Assembly (NCBI GenBank): GCA_023807065.1
Contig: JAJJLU010003930.1
Span: 1 to 24,004, forward strand
Source of the DNA: Isotricha intestinalis
Taxonomy: Eukaryota; Ciliophora; Litostomatea; Vestibuliferida; Isotrichidae
Direction of reading: 5' to 3'
DNA: 24,004 nucleotides
This document shows positions 1-10,400 of this stretch, piece by piece. A program made the translations under genes and the position numbers. Numbering within the stretch: position 1 is the first letter of the stretch; each line of letters starts with the position of its first letter. The notes beneath the pieces are model-generated. The model had not been told where the DNA came from and did no database searches. It saw only the letters and a list, made by a program, of their open reading frames with translations.

Positions 1-260
1 AGTAGGAAATACTTGTCAACCAAAACAACAACCAGTAAGATGCCCATCAGGTACAAGAAAAGTAGGAAATACTTGTCAACCAAAACAACAACCAGTAAGA
101 TGCCCATCAGGTACAAGAAAAGTAGGAAATACTTGTCAACCAAAACAACAACCAGTAAGATGCCCATCAGGTACAAGAAAAGTAGGAAATACTTGTCTAC
201 CAAAACAACAACCAGTAAGATGCCCATCAGGTACAAGAAAAGTAGGAAATACTTGTCTAC
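1..260 (+). repeat. 60-bp in-frame tandem repeat (4 full copies plus partial)
   Basis: Four consecutive 60-bp units start at 1, 61, 121 and 181, followed by a 20-bp partial copy at 241. Units 1-3 are identical; unit 4 and the partial copy differ at one base (A to T at 198 and 258), changing Gln to Leu in frame 2. Identity at synonymous sites points to recent duplication or gene conversion. The unit is about 38% G+C, far above the surrounding DNA. The array is cut by the window edge. Confidence 0.97.
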
Positions 261-484
261 CAAAACAACAACCAAAACAACAACCAAGACAACAACCAAA
301 ACAACAGCCAAGACAACAGCCAAGACAACAGCCAAGACAACAACCAAGACAACAACCAAGACAACAACCAAAACAACAACCAAGACAACAACCAAGACAA
401 CAACCAAGACAACAACCAAGACAACAACCAAGACAACAACCAAGACAAAGAAGAAAATTTATGAGATTGCTCTTTGTAGATTAA
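2..484 (+). CDS. C-terminal part of a secreted Cys-rich repeat protein (5' end outside window)
   Basis: About 160 codons in frame 2 run from the window edge to TAA at 482-484. Frame 2 reads four 20-residue repeats of the type QPKQQPVRCPSGTRKVGNTC, two Cys per unit, then fifteen (K/R)QQP tetrapeptides and the tail QRRKFMRLLFVD. I prefer this frame over the open frame 1, which starts at 13, for two reasons. The C-x11-C unit CPSGTRKVGNTC resembles CPNGMQVVGNSC at the end of the protein at 15222-18824. The tail resembles that protein's tail STRKFMRFLFRI. The two genes are therefore likely paralogues whose products share a C-terminal architecture, with a basic Gln/Pro-rich spacer expanded here. 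No membrane segment is visible, so a secreted or extracellular-matrix-like product is inferred; any signal peptide lies upstream of the window. Function unknown. Confidence 0.8.
   Translation, partial: VGNTCQPKQQPVRCPSGTRKVGNTCQPKQQPVRCPSGTRKVGNTCQPKQQPVRCPSGTRKVGNTCLPKQQPVRCPSGTRKVGNTCLPKQQPKQQPRQQPKQQPRQQPRQQPRQQPRQQPRQQPKQQPRQQPRQQPRQQPRQQPRQQPRQRRKFMRLLFVD
263..442 (+). repeat. 12-bp in-frame tandem repeat encoding (K/R)QQP, 15 units
   Basis: Fifteen 12-bp units of the form A[AG]A-CAA-CA[AG]-CCA encode Lys/Arg-Gln-Gln-Pro. Variation is limited to AAA/AGA in codon 1 and CAA/CAG in codon 3. Because the unit is a multiple of 3 and has no stop in several frames, long shadow ORFs appear here on both strands. 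Copy number is likely polymorphic. Confidence 0.95.
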
Positions 485-980
485 ATAAAAAAATTATTTT
501 TATATTTTAATAATAGTTTTGCTGGAAGAATTTGAATTTTTTACTATTTTTAAATGTTTTTTATAACAGAACGATATCTATTTTATATTTAATTAATTTT
601 TCTCAAATCATTTATATTTTATTTAATTATAATATTTATACTATTAATTTCATTATTAATTATTAAAATAGATAAATTTTAAAAAGAACAAAAGAAGCTT
701 AATTAATAAATTAGTTTTTTAGTTGAAGTAAGGTTATTTTTATAAGTCTTTAAATTTATAGTATTTTTTATTTTAAAGATGAGGAAATTGGCGATACTTA
801 ATTATTTGATAAGAGTTTATTATTTTTTAAATATTTGAAAATAAAGAAATATAACTTAATTAAATAGTATTTATATATTACTTAAATATTGACTTTATTC
901 TATTAATTATATGATTTATAATTATATATTATATATTATAATTTTCTATTAATAATATTTAAATTAAATAAATAAATGAA
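485..980. other. Intergenic A/T-rich spacer between convergent genes
   Basis: About 500 bp between the 3' end of the Cys-rich gene fragment and the 3' end of the glycosyltransferase gene. I see no coding-like stretch, tRNA-like structure or recognisable signal. A TA-rich simple sequence (repeated atatt/tatat units) lies at about 919-941. It presumably holds both 3' untranslated regions. Confidence 0.7.
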
Positions 981-3900
981 CTAATAAGAAAGTAAAAATT
1001 GAATAAGAGGAATCATCCTCCATTTATCAATAGCATGACTGGAATTAATTCTCATTTGATAAAAATCATTAGAAGAACAAACATCAATAATAGAAGAAGC
1101 TAAATCTCTAATCATAATATCTTTATAAGAAAAATTAACTAATCTTCCAAAATGAGGAGAAATAATATCTGAAGGTCCTTCAGTTTCAAAAGAAATAATA
1201 GGTAAACCAGCTTTCATTGCTTCTAAAATACAAAAACCAAAAGGTTCAGTTAAAGAAGGTAATATAAATATATCTGAATTAATTAATTCATTTAATTTAG
1301 GTTCTCCTTTTAACCATCCTTTAAAATTAACTTTAATATATTTTAATTTTTTAACTTTTGACATTAATAATTTATAAAAATTATCTTCTTGCATATAAGC
1401 CATATCACCACAAATATTTAATATTAATTTTTTTGATAAGTATGGATCCATTGTTTCAATTTGATTAAATGAATCTAATAATATATCTATTCCTTTTTGA
1501 GGAACTATTTTACATAAAGCTAAACAATTTATTTTTTTATTTAATTCATCTTCTTTTTCTCTTTTTTTAAAATAAATTAAAGGCTCTCCTATTATTTCTT
1601 TTTCTGGAAGTCCCCAAGGTATACATTTTATTTTATTTTTATTATTAGGATATAAAGTTGATGCTATTTTTGATAATTTTTTAGAAGGAATTATTATAAT
1701 TTTTGATAAATTTAAAATATTTTTTTCTATATCTAAAACATTATAAATAAATTTTGGGAGTATTTTTTTCATAATTTTATAATTTGTTATTTCTACTAAT
1801 TTATATTCATCAATTTTTAATAATTTAATTATTAAAGCAGTTATTTTTTCTTTTAAACTTAATCCATTTAAAGAGACACTTCTTAAATTATTCATTATTT
1901 TTAAAGGAGTTAAACTATGAACAGTATGAATTAATTTAATTCCTCTTTTAATTAAATTCTTAATAGAAATAATATTAAATTCATATATTATTGTAGAAAT
2001 ACAAATATCACCATAATTTGCATTATTTTTAATATAATTAATTGACATTTCTCCAAAAATTTGAAGATCTTTCATTGTTTCTGAATATTTTGAAAAAGAT
2101 TTAAAATATTCAGATAAATTTTTAGAATTTTTTGATTTTTCTGTTTGAAAAAACTTAAATTTTACTCCTTTTATTTCTGGAGTTTTTGGAGAATATTTTC
2201 CACATTGAATACCACAAAATATAAATTCAGTATTATAATCTAAATGAATTTTTGTTTGTTCTAATTCTGATATTATTACTCTTAAAAATGTATTAATTCC
2301 TCCTATTATTGGATAAAATTCTAATTCTGAACTTATTATATAAATTTTGGTTTTATGTCTTTCAAAAGGTATTATGAATGAATTATAATTATATGGACAT
2401 GTTATTCTTAATAATTCATTATAAAGAGATATTTTATTTTTTGGCTCTAAAATTTTAATAGCATCTTTTATTTTTATATTTTTATTTTTTTTTATATATA
2501 TAAAAATTGTAGGTTCATTAAGAGGATTTGAAATTTGAAATGTAGAAATAGATTTAAAATATTGTTTATTACAAAAAAGAGAAGCTTGAATATTTAAATT
2601 ATTCATTTCAATATTTAATTCTTCTGATAAATTAAAAATTTCTATATCAGGATAAGCTAAAATAAAAGGTGAAATATAACAATTATCTATTTTTTGTTCT
2701 TTAATATAATCAAATTGAATTGTTAAACGATATTGTGATGACCAACTATTTTGAGGCCAAACTGTAATAAAATTTCCTTTTAAATTTAATATAATATTAT
2801 CAATTAAGTTATTATTATCTTCAATAATCACTGATTTAATATTATCTTCTTTTAAATCTAATTTATTAAGAAATTCTTTAATTTTTATTTCATTTTCTTT
2901 TTGAGAAAAAATTACTAATTCTCTTTTATCTTTATTCCAACTTTGATTAATAAAACAATTAATACTTAATAATAAAGAATTATAATCTTGATTATTAATT
3001 AATTGATTTATAAACATAAAACAACTAATAAAATCATTTATTTTATTATTATTATATTGATTAATAAAAGCTTTAGGAATTCTATGACTGAGATGAGTAT
3101 TACTTTGAAAGATAGTTAAAAATGAATTATCTTTAAATTTTAAATTTTTAGGATTCCATTCAAAAGATTCATGTAATTCCCAAACACAATGAAAATAATC
3201 AGCAAAACAATTTTGTTTACATATATGATATTTATCAATCATTCCACTTCTCATAGCGAATAAATAATATAAAGTAAATTCAGTCCAAATCATTTGAGGA
3301 TAAATTTGAATTCTATTATTCCATAAAATATTATACCATTTTTCACCTTCTTTTTTATTATGAGATTTTTCAATAAATAAACATAATTCTTTTACTATTT
3401 CTACTGATAAAATTTGAGGAGTTACTCCAATTCCATTCTTTAATGAATTAAAATATGGTTTTGTTATTCCTAATATTTTAGATGAACCTTTCCACCATTT
3501 TTCATGTATAAATATTTCTTCTATTTGAAGATTTGATTTTATTATTTTTTCCTCCTTTATTATAAAAATTTTTGAACTTTCTAAAGGATTAATAAATATA
3601 CAATCACTATCTAAAATCATATAAAATTTTGTTTTTACTATATTTGCACTATAAAGTTTAAAAATTTGTTGTTTAAACCAACCATTTCTATTTTTAAGAA
3701 GTATATTTGAATTATTTAAATCCTTTAAAGGAATTAAATTGGATTCTTTTATTAATTGTATTTTGTTTTTCCATTTTAAATCTTCTATTGATAAAAGTAT
3801 TTTCTTAAAATCATTATCTGGAATAATAACATAAATTAAATCTATAAGAGTTATTGGGATAAATTTTTGTATTGAGAAAAGTAAATTTTGAAATAAAAAA

Positions 3901-5228
3901 TAATCTTTTAAAATCATAGGAATAACAATTGATATTTGTTTATCATTTAAAGTATTATCATTATTTATTGTTTTTATTAAATTTTCACCAATAGAATTTC
4001 TAAATATTTCACTTAAATTTTTATTAAAGTTATCTTTAATTATAATTTCAAAATTATTATTATTAAGAGAATAAACTAAATTATCAAGAGTTAAATAATT
4101 AATATAATTAAGTTTTTGAAGATGATTAATTAATTCAATTTGATGATTTTGAATAACATTATTATTTGGAATTACTATAGGTTTTTTTCCATAATTAATT
4201 GATTGAATTATTGTTCCAGCTCCTCCATGACTAATAATTAAATCAGCATTTTTTAATATTTCACTAAATTTATTAGATGGAATAATAGTTATAATTTCTA
4301 TTTTAAGTTCTTTATTTAAATTTTCTTTATTATTATCAATTTTTAAATTTCCAATTTGAATTATTAACTTTCTATATCCTTGATTTATTATTGTTTTTTG
4401 AAAACTTTCTGATAATGCTATTTCTATAAGTTCTTTAAAATTTGTTGTTCCAACAGTTACTAAAACATTTTTATCTTTTTTAATTTCATTATTATTAATT
4501 AATTTATTTTCTTTATTCATTTTATTTAAATCTGATTCTTTGGAAAAAAGTTTTAATAATTTATATTTATAACATAAATCATCCCAAAAACCAAATATAT
4601 AATCAACATAATTTTTAATAATTTTTGCTGAAATTGATAAACTATTAACTCTTGCAGCACTTTCAACATAAATTAAATTTAAATTTATTATTCCTATTTT
4701 CTTTAAGAAACTTCCAGCTAAAATTACTGGAACAGATATACTTGGTCCATTTGCAATAATAAAATCTGGTTTATGAGAATAAATTATTTTTATACTTTGA
4801 AAAAAACAATAAAAACTACGTAATAATACTATTGGTGAATATGCAGATAAATGAAAATGTTCTCTTGGTCTAATTATTCTTTCAACAAAAAAATGTCTGT
4901 TATATTTTTTTTCAAATGAATTTAAATCATTTAAACTATATGGATCAGAATAAGCTACTATATATATTGGTAAATAATCTTCAAATTTAATTTTTGATAA
5001 TATATTAAACATTTCCCATGTATGACCTCCTGAACCAAGAATTATTAAAATTGAAGGTTTATATTCAATAAAACTCTTTTTAGGTGGTGAAATAGAAATA
5101 TATAATTTTAAAAATGAATATATCCCTGAAAAATGTGTTATTATTATTAGAATTGATATTGTCCATAAATTTAAATAGTATATCATAATTATAATAAAAC
5201 ACAATAAAATATATTCTAACACTTTCAT
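981..5228 (-). CDS. Five-module glycosyltransferase: Alg14-Alg13-DUF6492-like-GT2-like-GT4
   Basis: 1415 residues, ATG to TAG, no introns. Residues 5-48 hold one or two membrane segments. Alg14-like 58-225: LGSGGH at 64-69, NGP at 160-162, YVES at 187-190. Alg13-like (GT28 fold) 253-420: VTVGTT at 257-262 and SHGGAGT at 333-339. DUF6492-like GT-A module 431-730: DSD at 540-542. GT2-like segment 741-930: GNFITVWPQNSWS at 818-830 occupies the usual Asp-rich metal site, but the acidic residues are gone. GT4-like 961-1400: glycine loop near 976-977, VPQKG at 1242-1246, and the EX7E motif E1328/E1336. Alg14/Alg13 normally form the ER enzyme that adds the second GlcNAc to dolichol-PP-GlcNAc on the cytosolic face. 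The extra modules suggest multi-step lipid-linked or surface glycan synthesis (inference). A capsule-type role like bacterial EpsE/EpsF pairs is the alternative. Confidence 0.9.
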   Translation of the reverse strand: MKVLEYILLCFIIIMIYYLNLWTISILIIITHFSGIYSFLKLYISISPPKKSFIEYKPSILIILGSGGHTWEMFNILSKIKFEDYLPIYIVAYSDPYSLNDLNSFEKKYNRHFFVERIIRPREHFHLSAYSPIVLLRSFYCFFQSIKIIYSHKPDFIIANGPSISVPVILAGSFLKKIGIINLNLIYVESAARVNSLSISAKIIKNYVDYIFGFWDDLCYKYKLLKLFSKESDLNKMNKENKLINNNEIKKDKNVLVTVGTTNFKELIEIALSESFQKTIINQGYRKLIIQIGNLKIDNNKENLNKELKIEIITIIPSNKFSEILKNADLIISHGGAGTIIQSINYGKKPIVIPNNNVIQNHQIELINHLQKLNYINYLTLDNLVYSLNNNNFEIIIKDNFNKNLSEIFRNSIGENLIKTINNDNTLNDKQISIVIPMILKDYFLFQNLLFSIQKFIPITLIDLIYVIIPDNDFKKILLSIEDLKWKNKIQLIKESNLIPLKDLNNSNILLKNRNGWFKQQIFKLYSANIVKTKFYMILDSDCIFINPLESSKIFIIKEEKIIKSNLQIEEIFIHEKWWKGSSKILGITKPYFNSLKNGIGVTPQILSVEIVKELCLFIEKSHNKKEGEKWYNILWNNRIQIYPQMIWTEFTLYYLFAMRSGMIDKYHICKQNCFADYFHCVWELHESFEWNPKNLKFKDNSFLTIFQSNTHLSHRIPKAFINQYNNNKINDFISCFMFINQLINNQDYNSLLLSINCFINQSWNKDKRELVIFSQKENEIKIKEFLNKLDLKEDNIKSVIIEDNNNLIDNIILNLKGNFITVWPQNSWSSQYRLTIQFDYIKEQKIDNCYISPFILAYPDIEIFNLSEELNIEMNNLNIQASLFCNKQYFKSISTFQISNPLNEPTIFIYIKKNKNIKIKDAIKILEPKNKISLYNELLRITCPYNYNSFIIPFERHKTKIYIISSELEFYPIIGGINTFLRVIISELEQTKIHLDYNTEFIFCGIQCGKYSPKTPEIKGVKFKFFQTEKSKNSKNLSEYFKSFSKYSETMKDLQIFGEMSINYIKNNANYGDICISTIIYEFNIISIKNLIKRGIKLIHTVHSLTPLKIMNNLRSVSLNGLSLKEKITALIIKLLKIDEYKLVEITNYKIMKKILPKFIYNVLDIEKNILNLSKIIIIPSKKLSKIASTLYPNNKNKIKCIPWGLPEKEIIGEPLIYFKKREKEDELNKKINCLALCKIVPQKGIDILLDSFNQIETMDPYLSKKLILNICGDMAYMQEDNFYKLLMSKVKKLKYIKVNFKGWLKGEPKLNELINSDIFILPSLTEPFGFCILEAMKAGLPIISFETEGPSDIISPHFGRLVNFSYKDIMIRDLASSIIDVCSSNDFYQMRINSSHAIDKWRMIPLIQFLLSY

Positions 5229-5734
5229 TTAAAAATATTTTTTTATTTTTATTTTATAATAAAAATTGTTAATTATTTTCATTAAAATTTTATAATAACT
5301 TTAATTATTAATATCGATATTTTATATTGAATAAATTTTTAAAGATAAATTATAATTAAAAAGTTTGACTTAAATAAGGTTCATAGATAATAAAATTTTT
5401 AAAAAATATTAACATTAATATAAAAATTATTAAGAAGTTTAATAGAAATATATGAATTTAAATGATAAAAATTAATATATATTAAGAAAAATATAATTGA
5501 TCATATTATTATGATATTAAATAAATAAAAGAAAATATAAGTGAAAAAGTGAAAAAATAATATTAGAATATTAAAATTATTTCAACATTAATAAATAAAT
5601 ATTAAAATAAATGGGAAAGATTTTATCTGAAAAAGATTAGAAAAACTATTAACAAACAAATTTAAAAAAAGAAAAGAAAAAAAAAATATTGTATTAATTT
5701 ATAAATAAACTAAAATAATAATTAAAAAGTTTAA
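5229..5734. other. Divergent intergenic region (shared 5' flank)
   Basis: About 506 bp between the start of the glycosyltransferase gene (-) and the start of the small membrane protein gene (+), so it must carry both promoters. The sequence is almost entirely A/T with short A and T runs. I find no TATA-like or initiator motif that stands out from this background. Confidence 0.6.
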
Positions 5735-6163
5735 ATGGAAAATAAGTCATATACTTGGTGGATAATATTTATAATATTATCTATATGGCAATTACCACAA
5801 TTAATGATAGCATTAATAATGTATCCATTTATAGGAAAATTAAAATTAATAAAACAAACAAAATTTACATTTTGTTTTCAAGCTTCAAAAATGAAAGGAG
5901 GAATAAGTTTAGGTTCTATAGCATATGTTGATCCATATTTAGCTCTTCGACCTGAAGTAGTTTCACATGAAGCAGATGGACATGTTATTGATAGTTATAT
6001 TATGGGACCTTTATATTTAATTATTATTGGAATTCCTTCTTTTCTTCATTCTATTTTCCATTTCACTAAAAATTATTATGATTTTTATACTGAAAAATTA
6101 GCTAATTATCATGCTGGATTAGAAATCGATGAAAAAGGAAATTTATTTTTTATAAAACCTTAA
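5735..6163 (+). CDS. Small membrane protein with zincin-like HEADGH motif
   Basis: 142 residues, ATG to TAA. A hydrophobic segment at about 8-34 is followed by a soluble stretch with GGISLGSIAYVD (55-66). Then comes VVSHEADGH (75-83), DSYIMGPLYLIIIGIPS (86-102), which looks like a second membrane or re-entrant segment, and FYTEKLANYHAG (117-128). The order HE..GH, GPLYL..G.PS, FYTEK.A recalls small bacterial membrane proteins with an HEYGH motif, which look like zinc metallopeptidases. That resemblance is from memory, not a search. Here the motif is H78-E79-A-D-G-H83, one residue longer than HEXXH, so classical zinc binding is doubtful. E120 would be the natural third-ligand candidate. Bacterial origin by transfer is plausible. 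The substrate is unknown. Confidence 0.75.
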   Translation: MENKSYTWWIIFIILSIWQLPQLMIALIMYPFIGKLKLIKQTKFTFCFQASKMKGGISLGSIAYVDPYLALRPEVVSHEADGHVIDSYIMGPLYLIIIGIPSFLHSIFHFTKNYYDFYTEKLANYHAGLEIDEKGNLFFIKP

Positions 6164-6659
6164 TGAATTAAATAATAATATTCATAAAATATTTATATAA
6201 TAGTATTAAAATTAAAAAATTATTGATACAAATAAATAAATATTTAAAATTGTTTAAATATTATAATTTATGTGCTTTTATATATTAATTATCAATATTT
6301 TAGTTAATATATTTTTGAAAATTTAATTCATAATATTTATTTTTATTAATAAATAATTGTGGATTAAAGAATTATTTGTTGGATAATTGTTTTTGTGTTT
6401 AATTAATAATTAATAAATAGTTTTAATGTTATTTAAAAATTAAACATTTATTGTTTCATTTTAATGTTTGAAAAATATTTCATTTTGAATCAAAAAATTT
6501 GTGAATAAGAATTAATATTTTTAATTTGTTTTCTAAAATAAGACTTTATTTAATGAAGATAAATAATATAAAAAGAGAAAACATTAATTATTATATAAAC
6601 ACATAGATTTTAAAGAAAAAATACATAAAATTTCCAGAAAAATGAAAAATATCAATATT

Positions 6660-6693
6660 TATATTTTAAATATATAAATATATTTAAAATATA
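6660..6693. repeat. Perfect 15-bp inverted repeat with 4-nt loop
   Basis: tatattttaaatata (6660-6674) and its exact reverse complement (6679-6693) flank TAAA. It could form a stable-length hairpin, but it is A/T only, so chance or simple-sequence expansion is a reasonable explanation. Confidence 0.85.
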
Positions 6694-7168
6694 TCATAAA
6701 AGATTTAATCTAAATTCAATTTTTGTTTGAAACATTAAGAGGTTATAAAATACATCTCAAAATAATAATCAATTAATTAATTTATCAATTTCTCAAATAA
6801 ATAAAAAAGACCTTAAATTATGAAAAAGATGAAATAAATTTCATATAAATGATTTCTATAATGATAAATAAAATTTCATATTTTTAAAGAAACAATTATT
6901 TATTGTTTTTTTACTTAACAGAGAAATTATCAAAAAAGATTTAAAATTAATAAATAAAAGAATAAATGAAATAAAATGATATTAATTATATAATAAATGA
7001 TGATAATTAGATTAAGGAGTAAAATAATATATATAATATTTAATAAGAATTATTGCTTTTTAATTTTCATTATTGAGTATTAAAGAGAAATTTTAATTGT
7101 TCTAATTGATTTTTTATAAATTTGAAAAGATTTTAAACTAAATCAATTAAGATTTAATTTTAATAGAA

Positions 7169-7241
7169 ATTATTCCTTTATTTTTTTCTTCTTGAAATGT
7201 TTTTAATTCAATTGAAATTCAAAAAATTTAAAAGGAATAAT
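7169..7241. repeat. 11-bp inverted repeat with palindromic interior
   Basis: attattccttt (7169-7179) is the exact reverse complement of aaaggaataat (7231-7241). The 51-nt spacer contains the perfect palindrome TTCAATTGAA. The arms include C/G pairs, which is less expected by chance here than an A/T-only repeat. No flanking target duplication is visible, so a miniature element is not supported. Confidence 0.7.
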
Positions 7242-7496
7242 GGAAAAAAATTAAAAAAGTGTGTTTTTAATATAATATATTATTTTTAAATATTATTAAT
7301 AAAATTTTTTAATTATAATTAATCAGTCATTATAATTTAAATTAAAAATTACATTGATATTTATTAATAATAAGAAGAATTTGAAAGTTTAGTTATCTAT
7401 TTATGAAGATTTTTTAAAAATATATTTAAAAGTATAATAAAAAATAAAATCAAAAAAATATTAGTTTTTATACTAAACTAAATAAAATAATAATAA

Positions 7497-10400
7497 ATGA
7501 AAAACATTGAAGAAAGAAATATTTTTGGTGAAAATGAACATTTTATAGAAGATATAAATTATGAAAAAATCAAAGATTTTTTATCAAGATTAAAAAATCA
7601 AATTAATATAAATAAATTATTTCTTCAAATTAGACATAAAATACAAAATTCAGATATAATACCTAATATATTAAATTCTGAAATATTGGAAAATAATAGA
7701 TTAATATATATTTTGCTAGATTTATATTTAGAATCCAATAATGAAAATAGAAAAGATAAAATAATAATAGATCTGTTAAATATTTTAATTGGTAAAATTA
7801 TGATAAAAAGAGAATATATTTATTATATATGTCATAAAATTAGAATTTGGAATGATAAAGAAAAAATAAATGAAAATTTAATGATAAAAATTATTGAAAC
7901 TTTTAGATTTTTTTTTAACAGAGAAAATATAAATGACATAAATTTAACGCGTTCTAGTAGTGATTTTGAAATTATAAAAAATTATAAGAAAAAAATCGAA
8001 TTTGATTATTTTTATTTTTATAAATTAAAAGATGGATTAAAATGTGATAATATTACTAATTTCTCTTTAAATAATTCTTTCATATATTTTATATTTAAAA
8101 GAGAATCAGAAAGTGATTTTTCATTTATTCAAATTGAAATCAATAATCTTTTAAATATAGATATTTCAGTTATAAATAACATATTAACAATTAAAGTAAA
8201 TGATAAAGTAATTTCAATGAAAAAAAATATTGAAATTCAAAAAAGTAATTTTTTTTATGTTTTAAAAATAAATCTTTTAATTTCATCAAAAAATATAAAT
8301 AAAATTTCAGAAAAAAATTTTAAAATTCAATTGTTTACTGAAAATATCAAAAATAAAATAACAGAACAAAATATTAAGAAAGAAAAAAAAAAGTATTCAT
8401 TTAATATAACTTTATTAAAGGATTTTACAGGAATAATTAAATCTATTTTTTTTTCTAAAACAGAAATAAATTATGAAGACACATTATTTTCAATAAAAAA
8501 TCATTTAAATTATTATTTAATATTATCTCCACTTTCATATAAAAAAGATAATATAATTGATCCAGTGAATAATTATAAATTTAAAATAAAAGATACTTTC
8601 TTTAACAATATTGTTAATAAACAAAGTTATTTAACTTTTAATGAAAAAATTGAAATTCTTCTTCCATTATTTGAAATTGTTTCAATCAACGAATTTCCAA
8701 TTTCAGCACAAAATTTATTTTTATTATTTATTAATATGACTAATAATAAAAAAAGAAAAAGTAAAAAAACTCTTCCAAAAGAATATGATAATTATTTTTT
8801 TATCATTCAAAAATTCATTAAATATTCTCAAATAAATTGGGCTAATAAAGAAACATTAAAATATAATGGTTTTCTAAGTTTATATTTAATGAAAAATATT
8901 TATGATGATGAATCAAAAGACATTTTAGATTCAATTATTGATAAAATAGAAGATAATATTAACATAAATGAAATTAAAATGTGGTTATATTATGGAGGTA
9001 AAGGAGATTTTATAAGATTAAAATATTTTATATTTCCTAGATTTACTAATAAATTTTTAAATAATTTAAATGATTTCATTGATATATTCTTTTTATTCAG
9101 TAGAAATCAAAATATTTTTTTATTTATATTTATATTAGTTTTATTATCAAATATTCAATGTAGTAAATATTATGATTTTATAAGGGAAAATCATTATTTT
9201 TATTTATTGTATTTTTATTTTAAAAATGGTAAATTTGAACTTTTGTATATTAATGATAAAGAAAATAAATTAAAAAATAATATTATTGTTTCTTTAAGAG
9301 AAATAATAAGATTAATATATTCTAATATTAATGATTTAATAAAGATAGAGCCTACTATAAGAAATGAAATTTTATCAGATTTTATATCATTAATAGATGA
9401 AAATGAAATAAATGCAAAAAGAAAATCTTCTTTTGATATTTTAAACTATATAAAAGAAGAAAAAGAAAAAGGAAATATATCATTCATTGATTATTCAAAA
9501 AATGAACCTCTTTCAATATTTGTTCCAAAAGAATTAATGATGAAAGATAAAATATTAGATGAATATAAAGAACATCTTAAATTTTGGAATTGTTATAAAA
9601 AAATAAAAAAAAAATTATTTTTATGGAATGGACCTTATTCAGTTAATGATATATTTTTTAATAAGAATAATACAAAAGAAATAAAATATAAATTATCAAA
9701 TCATTTAACGATAGAAATAACATTACCTTTATTAGTTCCTATTGCTGATATTAATACATATTTACCTTTTTTTTCAAAATTTGAAAAAGAAAAAATTTTT
9801 AAATGTCCTTTAAAAGATATTTATTCAATAAATTTATATCCATTTAATAGTTTTTTGAAAAAACCTAATGAACAAGATTTATTTTCTTTTGACAATTATA
9901 GTTATCAAGAAAAAAATGATTTAGAATTTAATATTTGTTTTATTAAACATATATATCATGATAAAAGTATATTAGCAATAAAGGAAAATAAAAAAGAAAT
10001 TCATATATATAGTTTACCTAATTATATAATGGTAGGTGGAAGTAATTATGATATAGAACTCAAAAAATGTTATGGTTCATTTTTAAATTCAAAATCAAAA
10101 ATTTTAAGATATAAATTTATTGATATAAATAAAATAGATTTTTATTTAGAAAGAACATATTTATTCCAAAAAAATTCTTTAGAAATTTTTACAATAAATA
10201 AATCTTATTTTTTCCAATTTGATTCAGAAAATAAGAAAAAAATATTTATAGAGAAAATAAAAAAATTAAATCCAAAAATTAATGTTCTTGATAAAAAGAA
10301 AGTAATTGATGAATGGAAAAGAGGAAATATGTCAAATTTAGAATTTATAATGAAAGTAAATTTATTAGCAAATAGATCATTAAAAGATATTAATCAATAT

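Larger units (their letters stand above)
6164..7496. other. Long intergenic spacer without recognisable gene
   Basis: About 1.3 kb of very A/T-rich sequence between two genes on the same strand. Stops are dense in all frames and I see no coding relic, tRNA or known element. It contains the inverted repeats listed separately at 6660-6693 and 7169-7241. The 3' part must hold the promoter of the BEACH gene. Confidence 0.6.

Noticed and set aside
1..260. CRISPR array
   Set aside because: Repeats are contiguous and in frame with no variable spacers; the setting is eukaryotic.
257..448. Minus-strand ORF of repeated SWLL units
   Set aside because: Antisense of the 12-bp repeat array; no independent evidence of coding.
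13..510. Open frame 1 encoding STKTTTSKMPIRYKKSRKYL repeats
   Set aside because: Shadow frame held open by 60- and 12-bp repeats; frame 2 matches the Cys-rich paralogue in both unit and C-terminal tail.
6164..7496. Hidden tRNA, rRNA or small gene in the long spacers
   Set aside because: No G/C-rich cloverleaf-like or conserved box sequence and no coding-like composition seen; a tRNAscan or covariance-model search would be decisive.
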